A stretch of 64,000 bases of DNA from Sanghuangporus weigelae (Eukaryota; Basidiomycota; Agaricomycetes; Hymenochaetales; Hymenochaetaceae): contig CP137322.1 in NCBI GenBank assembly GCA_033182465.1, forward strand, positions 1,054,001-1,118,000, in the 5' to 3' direction. Under the pieces are notes generated by a model, which saw nothing but the letters and a program-made list of their open reading frames with translations, did not search any database and was not told where the DNA came from. Positions 22,115 through 34,660 of this stretch are shown one piece after another; the stretch's first letter is position 1; the number at the start of each line of letters is the position of its first letter. The translations under genes were made by a program, and so were the position numbers.

Positions 22115-24155
22115 TCAAGACAATACTGTGTTACTGATCTTGCAGATCACGAAACGAATAAGAGAGCCTGAGGAGTTTGGCGGAGCGCAATCGATATCGA
22201 CATCTTCGCGATCCTCCTTGAAAGTATGCGCATTCAGAGGTAACGAGTGTAGAACTTCTATTTCAGCCTTACGCCGAGTATGAAGCATCTGCATAAGCTC
22301 CCGCCTGACGAGCCAAGAAGAAAGACGGTAGTTAAATCATCATGTAGCAGATGCTCAGCACTTACTTCCAGGAAGGAGGAAGGTCGCTTCTCGAGCGTAA
22401 CAACGATAAAGCCTTTATAGTATTAAGTGCCTCAGATGAAGATTAGATCAAAATAATGAGTGCGATAGGGCATGCCTTTCGTTGGTCATGAACAGAGATA
22501 GGAAGAAGTGCATCCCTATCCAGTCCCATTCTGCCCGCGATATTGTACCGTAAAGTTTTAAGGCATCAAGGTAGGAGCGTACCTCAAGGCCTCTGAGGCA
22601 GAAACGCCGATCCACTCCAGTCGTTCAGCAGCTAGACTGTCATTTTCATGGCGCATTCTAGCACTGCCGTACTTGTAGACGGATACGATGTCAAGACCGT
22701 AGGCATCTGCATCGACAAGCGCAAGAATCCGGGTCCTAGTGGAACAGAGCAACCCCAATCACACGAATAGAGCTCAGTAATAGCGCATATAGGCAGCCAT
22801 AGAGTTACTTCTCGGGCATATTGTCAGAGAATGTCTTGACAAGCTGGCGCGTTGCGAGGTCAGGATAACCTTTCCCCTAGAGTTTCATAAGCCACCTATA
22901 AATCAGTAGAAAAGAGAATCGCAAAGAGGAGCAGGATTACTGTAATAAGAATACCAGGACCAGAGAGAGCAGGATTATTCGTTAGACTTGATCCTCGTAA
23001 TGTCTGGAATACGGCCTAAAATGCAAGAGGAATGAGGATTAAAACTCTCATTGAGTGACAAAGCCTTACATCCTTCTCGACGACAAGTATCCATGAGATA
23101 TCCTCACGGATTTCAAATTCGGCGACATCTTGTGCGTGTGGGATGAGTGATGGCTGTGAAAAGTTCAGGTGAATTGTTATCACATGAATAACAACCCTAC
23201 TTCTGTATCATGCCCAGAAATGACGGATCCATCGCAGAGGTGGATAGAAAGGGCTGACCCGCAAAACAAGCCTTTTGATGAAGCTCTCTAGATATATTCT
23301 TAGCCGTAGTCTTCGTCAAGAAGACCGTAAAATTACAATGTTAAGATTCGAACGGTTAATGGCAAACGTTGCAGCCAGGTCGTCCACCAGCTGTTAACCG
23401 GGAAGTCAGCAACTCAGGCAATGATAACCAGACATGTTTACCGTGTCTACTTTCGTCTGGCTTTTGAACAATGTCACATCTCTATAGTAAAGATCGCTAT
23501 ATGCGCTGTTCAGTAAAGAGACAGAGTCGCACACACGGAAATCAAACCGTTTCGTCATCGGAGATTCATTGAGGAGAGCTTCATGCGCTTCGTTCGCCAC
23601 CTTTAGCAGTTGGGCTGTGCCGATAATTTTATGCAAGTCTATCAGAAAGTTGATTGAAAGACGAACCAGAGGATCTTGCGGAAGCTCCTTTCCCTTTCCT
23701 AGGGAATTGCAGCGTCCGCGTTCTGATCTGTCTAGAATTTTTGTGAGATACAAGCATGACTTCAGAGTGGTAGATGCAAATTACTTATCATTGAGTGCCT
23801 TCGCTCTACTGGCTAAATTCAACTCGATTCTCTTTGGAACAGCCATAGTGTCTGGCTGTGTGCCAGACGAGCTCTTTGTTGTCTTTGGTGTCAAGGATGC
23901 TGTTAATTGAGAAAGGAAAGACAGGGCAAGATTCTCAAGGCATGACACGGTCTCGGAGCTTGAATGCTAGTTAAGTATGTATCGCACGACAAAATCAGAA
24001 TCTTACTGCCTTGCATCTGATTCTGTCTCATCATCGCCGCTTTCATCCCCAGAATCAGCAGCCATGACCACATCCTCCATATCAAAGTTTTCACTCAAAT
24101 GCACATCAAGAGAAGAGCGAGTTTCCAGAACGGAGGTGTCTTTAAAGCCCTGCAT
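22115..24155 (-). CDS. spo11: Spo11, meiotic topoisomerase VI-A-like protein
   Basis: Encodes the enzyme that makes the DNA double-strand breaks starting meiotic recombination in the nucleus. The gene is strongly split (about ten exons). Exon 1 starts MQGFKDTSVLETRSSLDVHL. The next exon gives CLENLALSFLSQLTASL. The 5Y-CAP part contains LYYRDVTLFKSQTKVD; the second Tyr of the pair (codon 23484-23486) is the expected nucleophile. The Toprim part has the metal-binding Glu in ILVVEKDAVFQTL (near 23085) and the DxD in LVDADAYGLDI (near 22705), followed by VYKYGSARM. ILITGKGYPDLATRQLVKTF lies between. The C-terminus reads RRELMQMLHTRRKAEIEVL, typical of the family. All catalytic residues are present. 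The start at 24155 is the first ATG of the first recognisable exon. The gene diverges from the GTPase gene. Confidence 0.9.
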
Positions 24156-24717
24156 ACTGGTGTCTGAGGAACAGAGTAGTAATGGTAAAATGGTACAAGT
24201 TGATGTGTTGAACCACCGACGACTCCGAGTCCAGTCTCACAGGATGCACGTGATAGCGTCTCTTCCTAGTGAGCCGGAATTTTACATTGTATAATTTACA
24301 TAGACAGACCATTTACCGACTGAAAGTCTTCAAAGGGTGTCAAAGACATACAGACAGACTCTAATTGAAATAATATGTTTCGCTAAAATCAGAAGACTTA
24401 CGAGAGAGTTAGACTGTAGTTCCCTCAGAAGCACAAAGTTCAAGTTGCTCTGCCAATGTTGTTTCACAAATTCACGCAGAGGGACATGGGTTTTGTACTC
24501 AGAGACGTGCCATAGTTACGAGCAGATAACTGGATGATACTTTGCATGAGCAGTGCGTGGCGAGTCACATCGTACTAGACATGAAGGGTGTAGGAGTCAT
24601 TCTTTTCTTTGCCACACACAGAGTCACTTTGAGTCACGTTACTCTAATAAATACATGTATATTGCATTTCTGACCCTCGCTGCTCTATCATAGAACCAGT
24701 TGGTTCTCTTGAACACT
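24156..24717. promoter_or_regulatory. Divergent promoter region, Spo11 / GTPBP1-like
   Basis: 562 bases between two divergent start codons. An A/T-rich word near 24645-24655 lies about 70 bases before the GTPase ATG. No meiotic control element could be recognised by eye. A further small 5' exon of spo11 cannot be excluded. Confidence 0.35.
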
Positions 24718-27282
24718 ATGACGACTTTACGTAGCTTTCAAAATGAAATTGAAGATATACATCACAAGGAGGTCGCCAAACAACGTTCGCTCTCCAGCAG
24801 AGAGCACGAGAAAGAAAATAGAAATCCGGTTGTCCACGGAAGCAAGGACCGAGTCGGGAAGGGCTTGGTAGACACGGAGAGCGATTCTAACCTTGAAGAG
24901 CAGTTGCTGGTATGTACAATTCAGTTTTCACTGGTCACCAGATGCTCCAACTAAAAGCGCGCGTAGGAACTCTTACTATCTGGAAACCAGGAAGACCGTG
25001 ATCGAACTCGAGACATCTTAGCTGTATTGACGAACCATAAGGGAGAATACATTCTCAGGCTAGGATCGCGCCCAAATCATTCCAAGCTATTCTCAGGAGA
25101 TGCCTCGACTAGTGCAGAAGGCTGGATAGGAGCTCCGCGAACGGATATTGAATTACAGAGATTATGTGGCGAAATTGCTACTCTGGTAGAAGAAATCGGT
25201 GGAAAGGTGAGTGTCTTCGAACTTGGGCGTTAGTAAATGTTTCTTTGACCGTTAAAGATAGGTATCAACATTGTATCCGTATTCTAACTCTCAACTACGA
25301 ACTGCACTTTTACTACGTCTTCCTCCACCAAATGTCTCGCTTCTTCCGGAAGTCCGAGTTGCCGTAGTCGGGAACGTGGACAGTGGGAAGTCCACGACTC
25401 TGGGTGTCCTTACGAGAGGTACATCCTGTTCCTGTTTGAAGTGACTCATTGATCATATGGTCTTTTTATAGGTGGATTGGATGATGGGAGAGGGCGGGCT
25501 CGAGTCGGACTTTTCCGCCACAAGCACGAAATAGAAACGGGAAGAACTTCTAGTGTTGGTATGGAGGTGTGTGCACACGTCTTTCCCACCTGCTAAAAAT
25601 GTAACCTGAGAATGTCATTGGTCAGATACTAGGATTTGCTACCTCTGGAGAACCTATTCTTCCAAGAACCGCTTCGTCTATGGATACCGACGTAATTAGA
25701 AGGGAAAAGCTTGGTTGGGACGAAATTACTGTGCAATCGGCGAAGGTAGTATCCTTTATAGGTAAGCTATTCCAATTCGCTCATCGACTTAATCTTACGA
25801 TTTAACAGACCTGGCTGGCCACGAAAAATATCTGAAGACTACGCTGTATGGGTTGACTTCTGGATCTCCATCTTGCGTGATGCTTATGGTCGGTGCTAAT
25901 GCCGGACTAATTGGCATGTCGAAAGAGCACTTGGCTATTTCACTAGCGCTCAATGTACCAGTAGTGGTTTGTATTACCAAGGTATTGCTTCTGCCTAAAA
26001 GCCAAAACAAATGCTAAGTATTCGTTTCGTAGATTGATATGACTCCTCCTAACGTCCTTGCAGAGACCATCAAGCAAGTGACAAAAATCCTGAAAAGTCC
26101 GGGGTGTCGCAAGACACCAGTATTTGTTCAGTCTCTCGAAGTGGCGGTTGAAGTGTCTCAAGTCTTCGCAGCTGAGCGGTAAGCGCTACGTTCCCGATGC
26201 TATGCCGCAGAAGTTTAAGAGTTACCCCCAATCTAAGATTGTGTCCTATCTTCCAAGTTTCTAATGTGACAGGCCAAGGTCTCGAACTTGTCCGGACTTT
26301 CCTTAACTTGCTACCATCCAGCGAAGGCGATGCCGACAAATTTGCTGCTGATCAACCACTAGAGGTAGTTTTCCTCGCTCGAAATGTTCTACAGACATGG
26401 CTTCTGACCAATATTAGTACTCTATTACCGAGGTCTGGTCTGTGCCTTATGTCGGAACCGTGGTCAACGGCATTTTGAACGCGGGACATGTAAAAGTTGG
26501 CGATGCGATCTATCTTGGACCGGATGCGAACGGGAACTGGCATACTACTGCGATCAAGAGTATTCAGCGCAAAAGGCGAGTTCATATCTGTCCTGGGAAG
26601 GTCTGCTCGTGTTTAAAGCATGCATGTCCTCCAGAGCACCAGTGGCAACCGCCGATGCGGGTCAATGCGTCTCTTTTGCTTTGAAGCGAATGCGTCGAAC
26701 TGCCGTACGAAAAGGTATGATCATCGCAGCGAAGACGGATAGCCCGCCTCGAGGTAAGCTGCAATGGATTGCTGCAAAGAGTTACTTTGACCCGACTATC
26801 GATTGTTTAGCGATTCGACAATTCAAAGGTCAAGTTCTCATTCTATAGTGAGTAGCGTCTGAGTATCGGTGCGTGTTTAGAGCTGAGTTTCTCCAGCCAC
26901 AACACGACAATGCAGAAGGGCTATCAGGTCCGTTAGCATTTCTCTTCTTTCAGCCCTCTTCCTGACGATCTCAACACCAGGCAATGCTCCACTGTGGAGT
27001 AAGTCTAGAATTCGTGAATGCTAAAATTTATAATTGACCCTTAGACCAGGCCGTGCGGCAAACCGTGAGGATCGTTGACATGGATAATCCTCAAGGGGTG
27101 TTGCGTACTGGGGACCGCGCGACTGTCACTTTCGAATTTGTGTCTCACCCAGAGTTCATCAAGGTAGGGATGAAGCTACTTTTTCGCGAAGGAAAGACCA
27201 AGGTATGGCTTTCTATATTCTGTAAGGCAGCATCGTGGACTTACTGCGTTAGGGTCTGGGGGTAATCACCGAGATATTATGA
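24718..27282 (+). CDS. GTPBP1/GTPBP2-like translational GTPase
   Basis: An intron-rich gene for an EF1A-related GTPase. The charged N-terminal part ([18 protein letters not shown]) is followed by [15 protein letters not shown] and [18 protein letters not shown]. The G domain shows G1 [16 protein letters not shown] (near 25380-25425), a [17 protein letters not shown] segment in the switch region, G3 [17 protein letters not shown] (near 25808-25858) and G4 CITKIDM (near 25970-26045). Beta-barrel domains follow with [21 protein letters not shown] and a final [19 protein letters not shown]. The last exon adds GLGVITEIL and a stop at 27280-27282. Vertebrate GTPBP1/2 act in ribosome rescue and mRNA turnover; the fungal role is less known. 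G4 has TKID instead of NKxD, as in relatives. Confidence 0.85.
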
Positions 27283-27500
27283 TGTCACTTATAACATAGA
27301 CTCAACTTGTTGTATACAGTACAATGTATTTTTGAGAATAATCATCACCGACCACTCGCGTTCTCATCGATTGTATTCTTACCGCACGGCGTGCGTCCCG
27401 ACCTTGTTGCAGTGACATTCAGAGACGAGATATAATTCCGTTTTTACCCGGAATATTTAGAGGTCACTGGGGATCGGCATCACTGCCTCATCCAGCAACC

Positions 27501-29268
27501 ATGTCCCGCCAAGGCGAGTACGAACTTGTCCCCTCCACAGACGACCCAAACGCACCGCCGCCGGTTCTGAAAGACAAGCCATCACTACTAAGCTCGAGAA
27601 AAGCCAGGCTCGTTGTTCTTTCTGTGGTTGTAGTGATACTTCTCGGCTCAGTCTATAGATTTTGGTTCGGGGATACAGACGTGAATAGCAGCCATCCACC
27701 TGACCAAGATTCAAAAGAAGGCGTTTCAACTACTCCCATAACAACCACACTAGCCTCAAAACCAACACAGAAGCCTCCGGACGGATCTGACAAAGGTGGA
27801 GAGGGAACAATGCCTACTGGGAAATACAGTGTTGGATAGTGAGTGTTGTGCGAAGCTCTTGGTGTCCTCTTGCTAACCTATGCCACCCAGTTTTGTGAAC
27901 TGGTATGCATGATACGTCGTTGAAGTTATCTTGCGCGTATATTTAGCTCTCTTTAGGGGTATTTATGGGCGCAAATTCCCTCCTCAGAAGATACCTGTGG
28001 AAGACCTGACGTGGGTAGAGCATTCATCCAGTACGGTACTTACTTACATCCGTCATGGCTAGGCATATTCTGTACGCCTTCGCCGACGTTCGACCGGACT
28101 CAGGTGTCGTACACATCACCGACTCCTGGGCGGATACAGACATTCACTATCCGGGTGATTCTTGGGATGAGTCTGGCAAGAATCTTTACGGCAACTTCAA
28201 AGCACTTTACAAGTTGAAGAAAGAGAATCGACATCTCAAGACGCTCTTGTCCATCGGAGGCTGGACTTATTCACCCAATTTCCATCCTATCGTTGTTTCG
28301 GAGATAGCACGCAAGAATTTTGTGTTAAGCTCAGTGAAGCTCATGGAAGACTTGGGCTTGGATGGGCTGGACATCGATTATGAATACCCTTCCAACGACT
28401 TTCAAGCAATTGGCTATACTACGCTGCTGAAGGAACTGCGAGAGGAACTTGACCGACGTTCAGAAGTCAGAGAGACTAGTCATCGGTTCCTTCTGACTGT
28501 GAGTTCTATTTTTGGTGCAGCCACGGACTTCGTTCACGAGTCTTTGCTAGATTGCCGCTCCTTGCGGCCCTGAAAACTATAAGAGGCTTCACATAGGGGA
28601 GATGGCGAAGTATCTTGATTTCTGGAACCTTATGGCTTACGATTATGGTACGTCCTGTCCATAACGAGATCTCTTCAATAGCTTACTTGTCAAAAGCCGG
28701 TTCGTGGGGAACAGTTGCAGACCATCAAGCGAATGTGTTTGGCGGTGCAATAAACACTAATGACGCGGTCCAATGGTATATTTCGCGCGGAGTTCCTCGT
28801 CACAAGATTATCCTCGGAATACCGCTGTACGGACGCAGCTTCATGAACACTGACGGCCCAGGAAAGCCATTCTCCGGCATTGGTCCCGGTTCTTGGGAGG
28901 CCGGCGTATATGATTACCGTGCACTTCCACTGCCAGGCTCCTATATCTTCCGCGACGAGAAGGCTATAGCAAGTTGGACGACGGATTACCAGAAGCATGA
29001 AATAGTGAGTTTCGATTCGGAAGAAGTGGGCCAGTGGAAGGGCGAGTGGATCAAGAAACAAGGGCTTGGTGGAAGTATGTTCTGGGAGCTCAGCGGAGAT
29101 AAGAATGGCGAACGTGAAGGTATGGAAGGTGGATTAGGCAAGGACCCTCAGCCGGGAAGGAGTCTGGTAAAGGTGGTAAAGGAGGCGATGGGTGAGTTGG
29201 ATAGCAGTACAAACTGGCTTAACTACGAATACAGCCAGTTCGATAATATGAGAAACGGGATGCCATGA
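27501..29268 (+). CDS. GH18 chitinase with N-terminal membrane anchor
   Basis: Encodes a chitinase of glycoside hydrolase family 18. There is no cleavable-looking signal peptide. A hydrophilic head of about 33 residues is followed by one hydrophobic helix (VVLSVVVVILLGSVY, about residues 37-52), suggesting a type II membrane protein. A Thr/Ser/Pro/Lys linker follows. The barrel starts GKYSVG + YFVNW (across an intron) and contains HILYAFADVRP, LKTLLSIGGWT (SxGG) and the catalytic DGLDIDYEYP, with the acid Glu and the DxDxE pattern intact (near 28360-28390). FWNLMAYDYAGSW, YGRSFMNTDGPG and GSMFWELSGDK complete the fold. There is no chitin-binding module. Four or more introns are present and the stop is at 29266-29268. 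It likely acts on the fungus's own wall, though this is inference. Confidence 0.88.
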
Positions 29269-30019
29269 GGAACATTGCCCAGCCCAACAGGAACTTATTA
29301 TTTATCATACGAGTAGTGCATCTATAATTCTAGTCCATTTACTCATTATGTGCTCATTCGATCATAAGGACGGCTTCCCCGGCTGTCCATTCAGCGACAC
29401 CTGTAAGAGTAGCGAGGTCTGATGCATCCCATTCGAACAGACAACGGAGCAATTTTTTACGAAATGGTTGTGATCTTTCTGAATTTCGGAGGTATAATTC
29501 AATGAAACTTCGCGGGGTGTGCGGACAAAATCATAGATTAGAATTTCATCACGTTTCCGTCGCTCATCCCAGCTGATTAGGTTGCCCGCCGAGGGTTTGA
29601 TTCCTCCTTAATGCAGATTCCTTTTGCTTTCTGGTGATCATTTCATTTCATTTTTGCGATCGACTTCCATTCGCGTGGTATACCAAATAGGTAATTAATA
29701 CCTTATTCAGAAAGTTTTGTCGAGGACTTATGTCCTATCTATTTTCCACTCCTAACACGAAAAGCAAGCAACGTCCTTCCGGTCTAGATTCTCAGAAATG
29801 AATATAAATGCGATGGGTTTCCTTTTGTTATTTTAATGTTCTTCCGAGGAAGCAGGTCTCGTGATCAAACAAGTCCCGTGATTGAACAAATTTTGACAGT
29901 ACTGCTCTCTTCTACCAGGTCCCAATTTTCTACCTTGCATAGCTTCCTTTGGCTGTCGGTTCTTGGACCTTTGGACCAATAGCTTTACAGCCACATCATC
30001 TCCATCGGCGCTAACTACA
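29269..30019. other. Intergenic, promoter of the EF3-family gene
   Basis: 750 bases with pyrimidine-rich stretches near 29620-29660 and 29730-29760, ordinary for fungal promoters. No gene is supported. Confidence 0.4.
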
Positions 30020-33000
30020 ATGACAGTCATTCAAGTTACCCATTTCGCTCCGCTCCTTGATACACTCAGAACAGCCCCGACGGCACCAGGTAATGCTTTC
30101 ATCGTTCCTCTTTTATGGATCTTTGATAATCATGGCTCCAGATGCTAAGGGATCTGCCGATGCTCTCGCCCGAGAGGTGCAGAAGGAAGGATTGCAAGCT
30201 TTAATGTGCGATCGCATTCAGCCCGTGGCGACTTGACGACTTTGACGCAGAATTGATAGAGATGCGAATATCATTGGTACTCTACAAGCTTTTGCTCTGA
30301 ACAAGAAATCAGGCTATGAGAGGGAATCAGCAGCCATCGGCTTTCAATACCTTGCTTCGGTCCTTGGACCCCCAGCTGCACCGATTTTGCTGCCACATCT
30401 ATCCACGATTATGGACTTGTACATGGACAAGGGTGATGTCGTACGGATTGCAGCAACCGCCGCGACGAAAACGCTTTTGAAACTTTTCCCTACTGAAGCA
30501 ACGCGAATAGTCTTTCGTCAATTGGAGTCTATTCTTGAGAAAGGGAAGTGGCGAACGAAAGTGGGCGCGTTAGATTCTATCAGAGGATTTATTGATCGGG
30601 CGAGGGATGATGTCGCCAGAGAGTTGGGAGGAATACTGCCCAAAGTAGAGAAAGCTATGCATGATACAAAACCTGAGGTAACCTTCTTCTTATCTACTTC
30701 CAGAAGGCGCTGTAGAGCATGCATGATAGGTGTCTACGGCAGCAAAAAAATGTGCAACTGCTTTATGCTCGACTGTTGCCAATCCGGATCTTACTCCTCA
30801 CATTCCCATCCTCGTCGAATGCATGTCGAACCCTGCATCGGTGCCTGCATGCATGAAAGCGTTGTCGTCTACCACATTTGTCGCAGAGGTCACAGCTCCT
30901 GCGCTAGCTGTTGTCGTCCCGCTTCTTATGCGAGCTCTTAATGATCGGAGCATGGAGGTCCAGAGGAGGACAGTCGTAGTCATTGACAATCTTGTGAAAC
31001 TCGTCAGAGACCCAAAGGTTGCCGCGGAACATCTCAGCGGTCTCGTAGATGGTGTAGAGAAAATAATGAAAAGCGCGGCATTTCCTGAAGTAAGGAGCTT
31101 CGTCCTTCTCAGTACACAAAATTGACATCTCGCTAGGTCCGTGCGTTCGCTGAGTCCGCACATAAGACTTTGATGAAAGCAGGTGCATCTGCTTCTGGGC
31201 CTCCTCCTATTAGGGACGTTGAAAGGGAAACGTGGACGGTCAAGGCCGAGATGAATACGATGCTGCCCCCCAGCCTACAAAACCAACAGGAGTCCACTTT
31301 GTCGACGTCTTTGGATTTCCAGGCAGGTCTGGTAGCAGACCTGATATACTTCCGAAAGTTTTCAGACAAAGACGTTTGGAATCGTTCAATCGCATCGTTC
31401 ATTGAGCCTTGGTTCTCTACAAGCTCGGAAGACGCTGCTAGATATGCCGAATCTGTGCGCCAGCATTACGAATCTATTGATCGTGCAAGGTTCGCGCCTG
31501 AACAGAATAGCGAGGAAGAGGAGGGTGAATTACTATGTGACACGACATTCTCTCTTGCCTACGGAACGTTGTTGCTACTGTCGCATACTTCGCTTCGACT
31601 TTACCGTGGCCGACGGTATGGTATTTTGGGTCCAAACGGCTCCGGGAAGACGACATTGATGCGTCAACTGCGCGATGGGAAGGTTGAAAACTTCCCTCCT
31701 CAAAGCGAAGTTCGTTGCGTGATGGTCGAGCATGCTCTACAAGGGGAGGATACTTCACTGTCAATTGTTGACTTCGTCGCTTCTGGTCCGTCATTCTCTG
31801 ATTAAATGTTGCCAGTTTGCTCAAATTCTCTTGCTTCAGACAAGGCGCTGGTTAACATGAGTCGTGAAAAGATCGTGCAGCAACTTAAAGAGGTCGGATT
31901 TGATGAGGAATTGCAGAAGCAGTTAGTCGGTAGTCTATCAGGAGGCTGGAAGATGAGACTGGAGCTCGCCCGTGCGATGCTATACAATGCCGACCTCCTA
32001 CTCCTCGACGAACCTACCAATCACGTAAGTTCTGGGCGTATCTAATGTTATATTACTATTGACACTCGAGTTCTCCAGATGGACGTCCAATCCGTAAAAT
32101 GGCTTGAAGACTATCTTATGTCCCAAAAGAATGTTACTTGTCTCATTGTTAGTCACGATTCAAGGTCAGTACTTTCATTTCTCCTATGTTGTTATTTAAT
32201 CCTATCTTCCAATCCAGTTTCTTAGACCACGTCACTACGGACATAATGCATTATGAATCAAAAAAAGTGAAATAGATCTCTGAAGATCTTGCTATCTTTC
32301 TGCTAATATTCTCTTCGTGTAGCTTGTATACTACCGGGGCAACCTAGCATCGTTTGTGACTCGTCATCCAGAAGCTAAATCGTACTACACGTTGGCTGCC
32401 ACGTCGGTCAAGTTTTCGTTCCCTCCCCCGGGTTCGCTTATGGGAGTGAGGAGTAACACTCGTGCCATACTCAAAATGACAAATTGTACTTTCACCTATC
32501 CTGGGCGCGACAAACCAAGTCTCATCGACGTAAGCTGCGCACTGTCTCTTTCCAGGTTGGTTTTCTCATCTTATCTGCGCTAACTATCTGACTGAATAAT
32601 GGCACTCAGCCGTGTGGGCATTGTTGGTCCTAATGGAGCCGGGAAGTCGACTCTAATTAAGCTATTGACGGTATGGCTTCTTCGAATGATCTACGTGTCA
32701 CACGTCATCCGGGTACTGACAGAATTATAGGGTGAGACGGATGCTCAGCAGGGCACAGTCTATAAACACCCGTCTCTTCGTATTGGTTATGTTTCTCAGC
32801 ACGCTACGCACCATATAGGTAAATATGGGTGTTCCCGATCGTGACGGGTTGCTGACACTAGCATTTAGAGCAACATCTGGAGAAGACACCAATACAGTAC
32901 ATCCAATGGCGTTACCAGGATGGGCACGATCGTAAGTGCTTGGCGTGACCACTGAAGTATTTGATGCTCAATAAGTTGCAGGTGAGGTGTTGGAAAAGGT

Positions 33001-34135
33001 CACACGTGTCATGACAGACGAGGAAAAGGCTCAGTTAGAGGTACCCTTCGTCGGGAAGAACGGGACGACTCGCAAACTCGAGGTTGGTTGTTTGATTGAG
33101 TATACTCGGCTCTCCAGCTAAATCTTGTTCAGTATATTCTAGGAAGGCAGAAACTAAAGAAATCGTTGCAATATGAGATCAAGTGGCGAGGGCTGGATCA
33201 TCGGTATAACACCTGGATTCCTCGTGAAGAACTGCTTGCAAAAGGATTCACGAAGCTCGTCCAGCAGTTCGATGATCTAGAGGCGTCAAGAGAAGGTGCT
33301 GGAGCGCGCGATACGTCGGCTTATGTGGTGCGCAAGCACCTCGAAGATATTGGTCTTGATGGGGACATTGCTCAATACAATGAGATTAGTGGTTTGTCAG
33401 GAGGTCCGTCAGAAAGTTGTGGATTTCCTTAGCTCTTAGCAAGTCTGACATTCTACTACAGGGCAAAAAATCAAATTAGTCATTGCTGCATGTTTATGGA
33501 ATAATCCTCAGGCAAGTGTATCTGTCGGAGTTAATTTACTGGTGACGCTTATACTGTGCCTTAGATCTGCGTTCTCGACGAGCCTAGTAACTTCTTAGAT
33601 CGTGAGGCTCTTGGCGGTCTAGCCGTCGCTATTCGGGACTGGGCGGGTGCTGTGGTACGTTAAATCGAGTAGCTTTCTTGCCTATCAAGCTCATGTGCGT
33701 CGATGCAGGTCATCATTTCCCATAACACAGAATTTGTGAATGCATTGTGTAAGCATCAAGATCTATACAGCAGTTCTTTGCTCACTCCTATCCACAGGTC
33801 CAGAAATCTGGCACATCGAAGCGGGTCGCATGACCCACAAGGGCAAGCTTGCTATCGTGGAGGACGCGTTTATTGACGGAAAGACCCCCAGAGGAACGCC
33901 AAAGGGAAGCGGCCCCAACACTCCGGTCCGTTCTCGCGTGCAAACGCCGGCGGCTTCTGCGGCAGGCACGCCTGCTGCGAGCGGCACAGAAGGCAACGCT
34001 CCTGCTACACTGGTGATGAAGAAAAAGAAAAAGACGCGCAATCAGCTGAAGGCTCAAGAGGAGCGGCGACGCTTGCGGAAGTCTAATTGGCTAGCATTCG
34101 GCGGTCCGAAGCCTGAAGATACCGATAGCGACTAA
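30020..34135 (+). CDS. EF3-family ABC-F ATPase (eEF3 or New1/Elf1 type)
   Basis: An intron-rich gene of roughly 1,050 residues. Exon 1 is short (MTVIQVTHFAPLLDTLRTAP). HEAT-like helices follow up to about 31130 (ESAAIGFQYLASVLG, VRIAATAATKTLLKLFP). ABC1 has Walker A GPNGSGKTT (31627-31655), signature LSGGWKMRLELA and Walker B LLLLDEPTNHMD. ABC2 has GPNGAGKST, then the chromodomain-like insert typical of EF3 (YEIKWRGLDHRYNTWI, near 33170-33215), LSGGQKIKLVIAACLW and CVLDEPSNFLD. The tail is Lys-rich (KKKKKTRNQLKAQEERRR) and ends PKPEDTDSD. EF3 releases E-site tRNA on fungal ribosomes; New1/Elf1 paralogues act in termination and recycling or mRNA export. The departures DEPTNHM and DEPSNF, and the NALCPEIWHIEAGRMTHKG segment, make a paralogue plausible, but I cannot decide. 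There is no Q/N-rich N-terminus as in yeast New1. Confidence 0.88.
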
Positions 34136-34660
34136 TGTGCCGCACTGAATCTTATAAGTCGTTGATTCCCGCTGACAATTCATGCCGAGAGCTTGCGCCC
34201 CGCACCTTACTGCACTGGCATGTGTACTAAGTACCTTTAGATCTGTCCTAATAGCTAGATTCAGAACGTCCGTTTGTAATCTTCACATAGATGTAGAATT
34301 GCCTTCCTGATCATTGCTACATGCCTAACACTAGATTTCTAAATAGAAAAGCATTTAAGAGTGAATTTAGATTTAGACGATTTTTTTTGAATGAATCGAA
34401 ATTGAGGGCCGCCTCATGCATGTATTGTAAATCTCTCGATTTGGTAACTAGTATACTACGCCCTGATTCTTCTCGTTGCCCTCGCCGGGTCGCGTTCAAG
34501 CCACGATGCGGATATGCAGAACGTGCTCGCCTCGCGTCTTGCATGCTTCAACGAGAGATGCGCGTGGCCACTGCTTTATATACAAAAATTTGACACGAAG
34601 GTACGGTCTGTCTTTCCCCTCCAAGTACTTTTTTGGACGGATCAGTTTTTCGAATTCAGT
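34136..34660. other. Intergenic, AA9 promoter
   Basis: 525 bases between two plus-strand genes. The frame is open from 34514 into the AA9 start, but no family-like sequence is seen before the ATG at 34661. No clear CreA-type (SYGGRG) cluster was found. Confidence 0.35.

Noticed and set aside
29575-29620. Possible tRNA T-arm like word (GGTTTGATTCC)
   Set aside because: No acceptor stem, D-arm or anticodon arm could be built around it. I found no convincing tRNA anywhere in the window.
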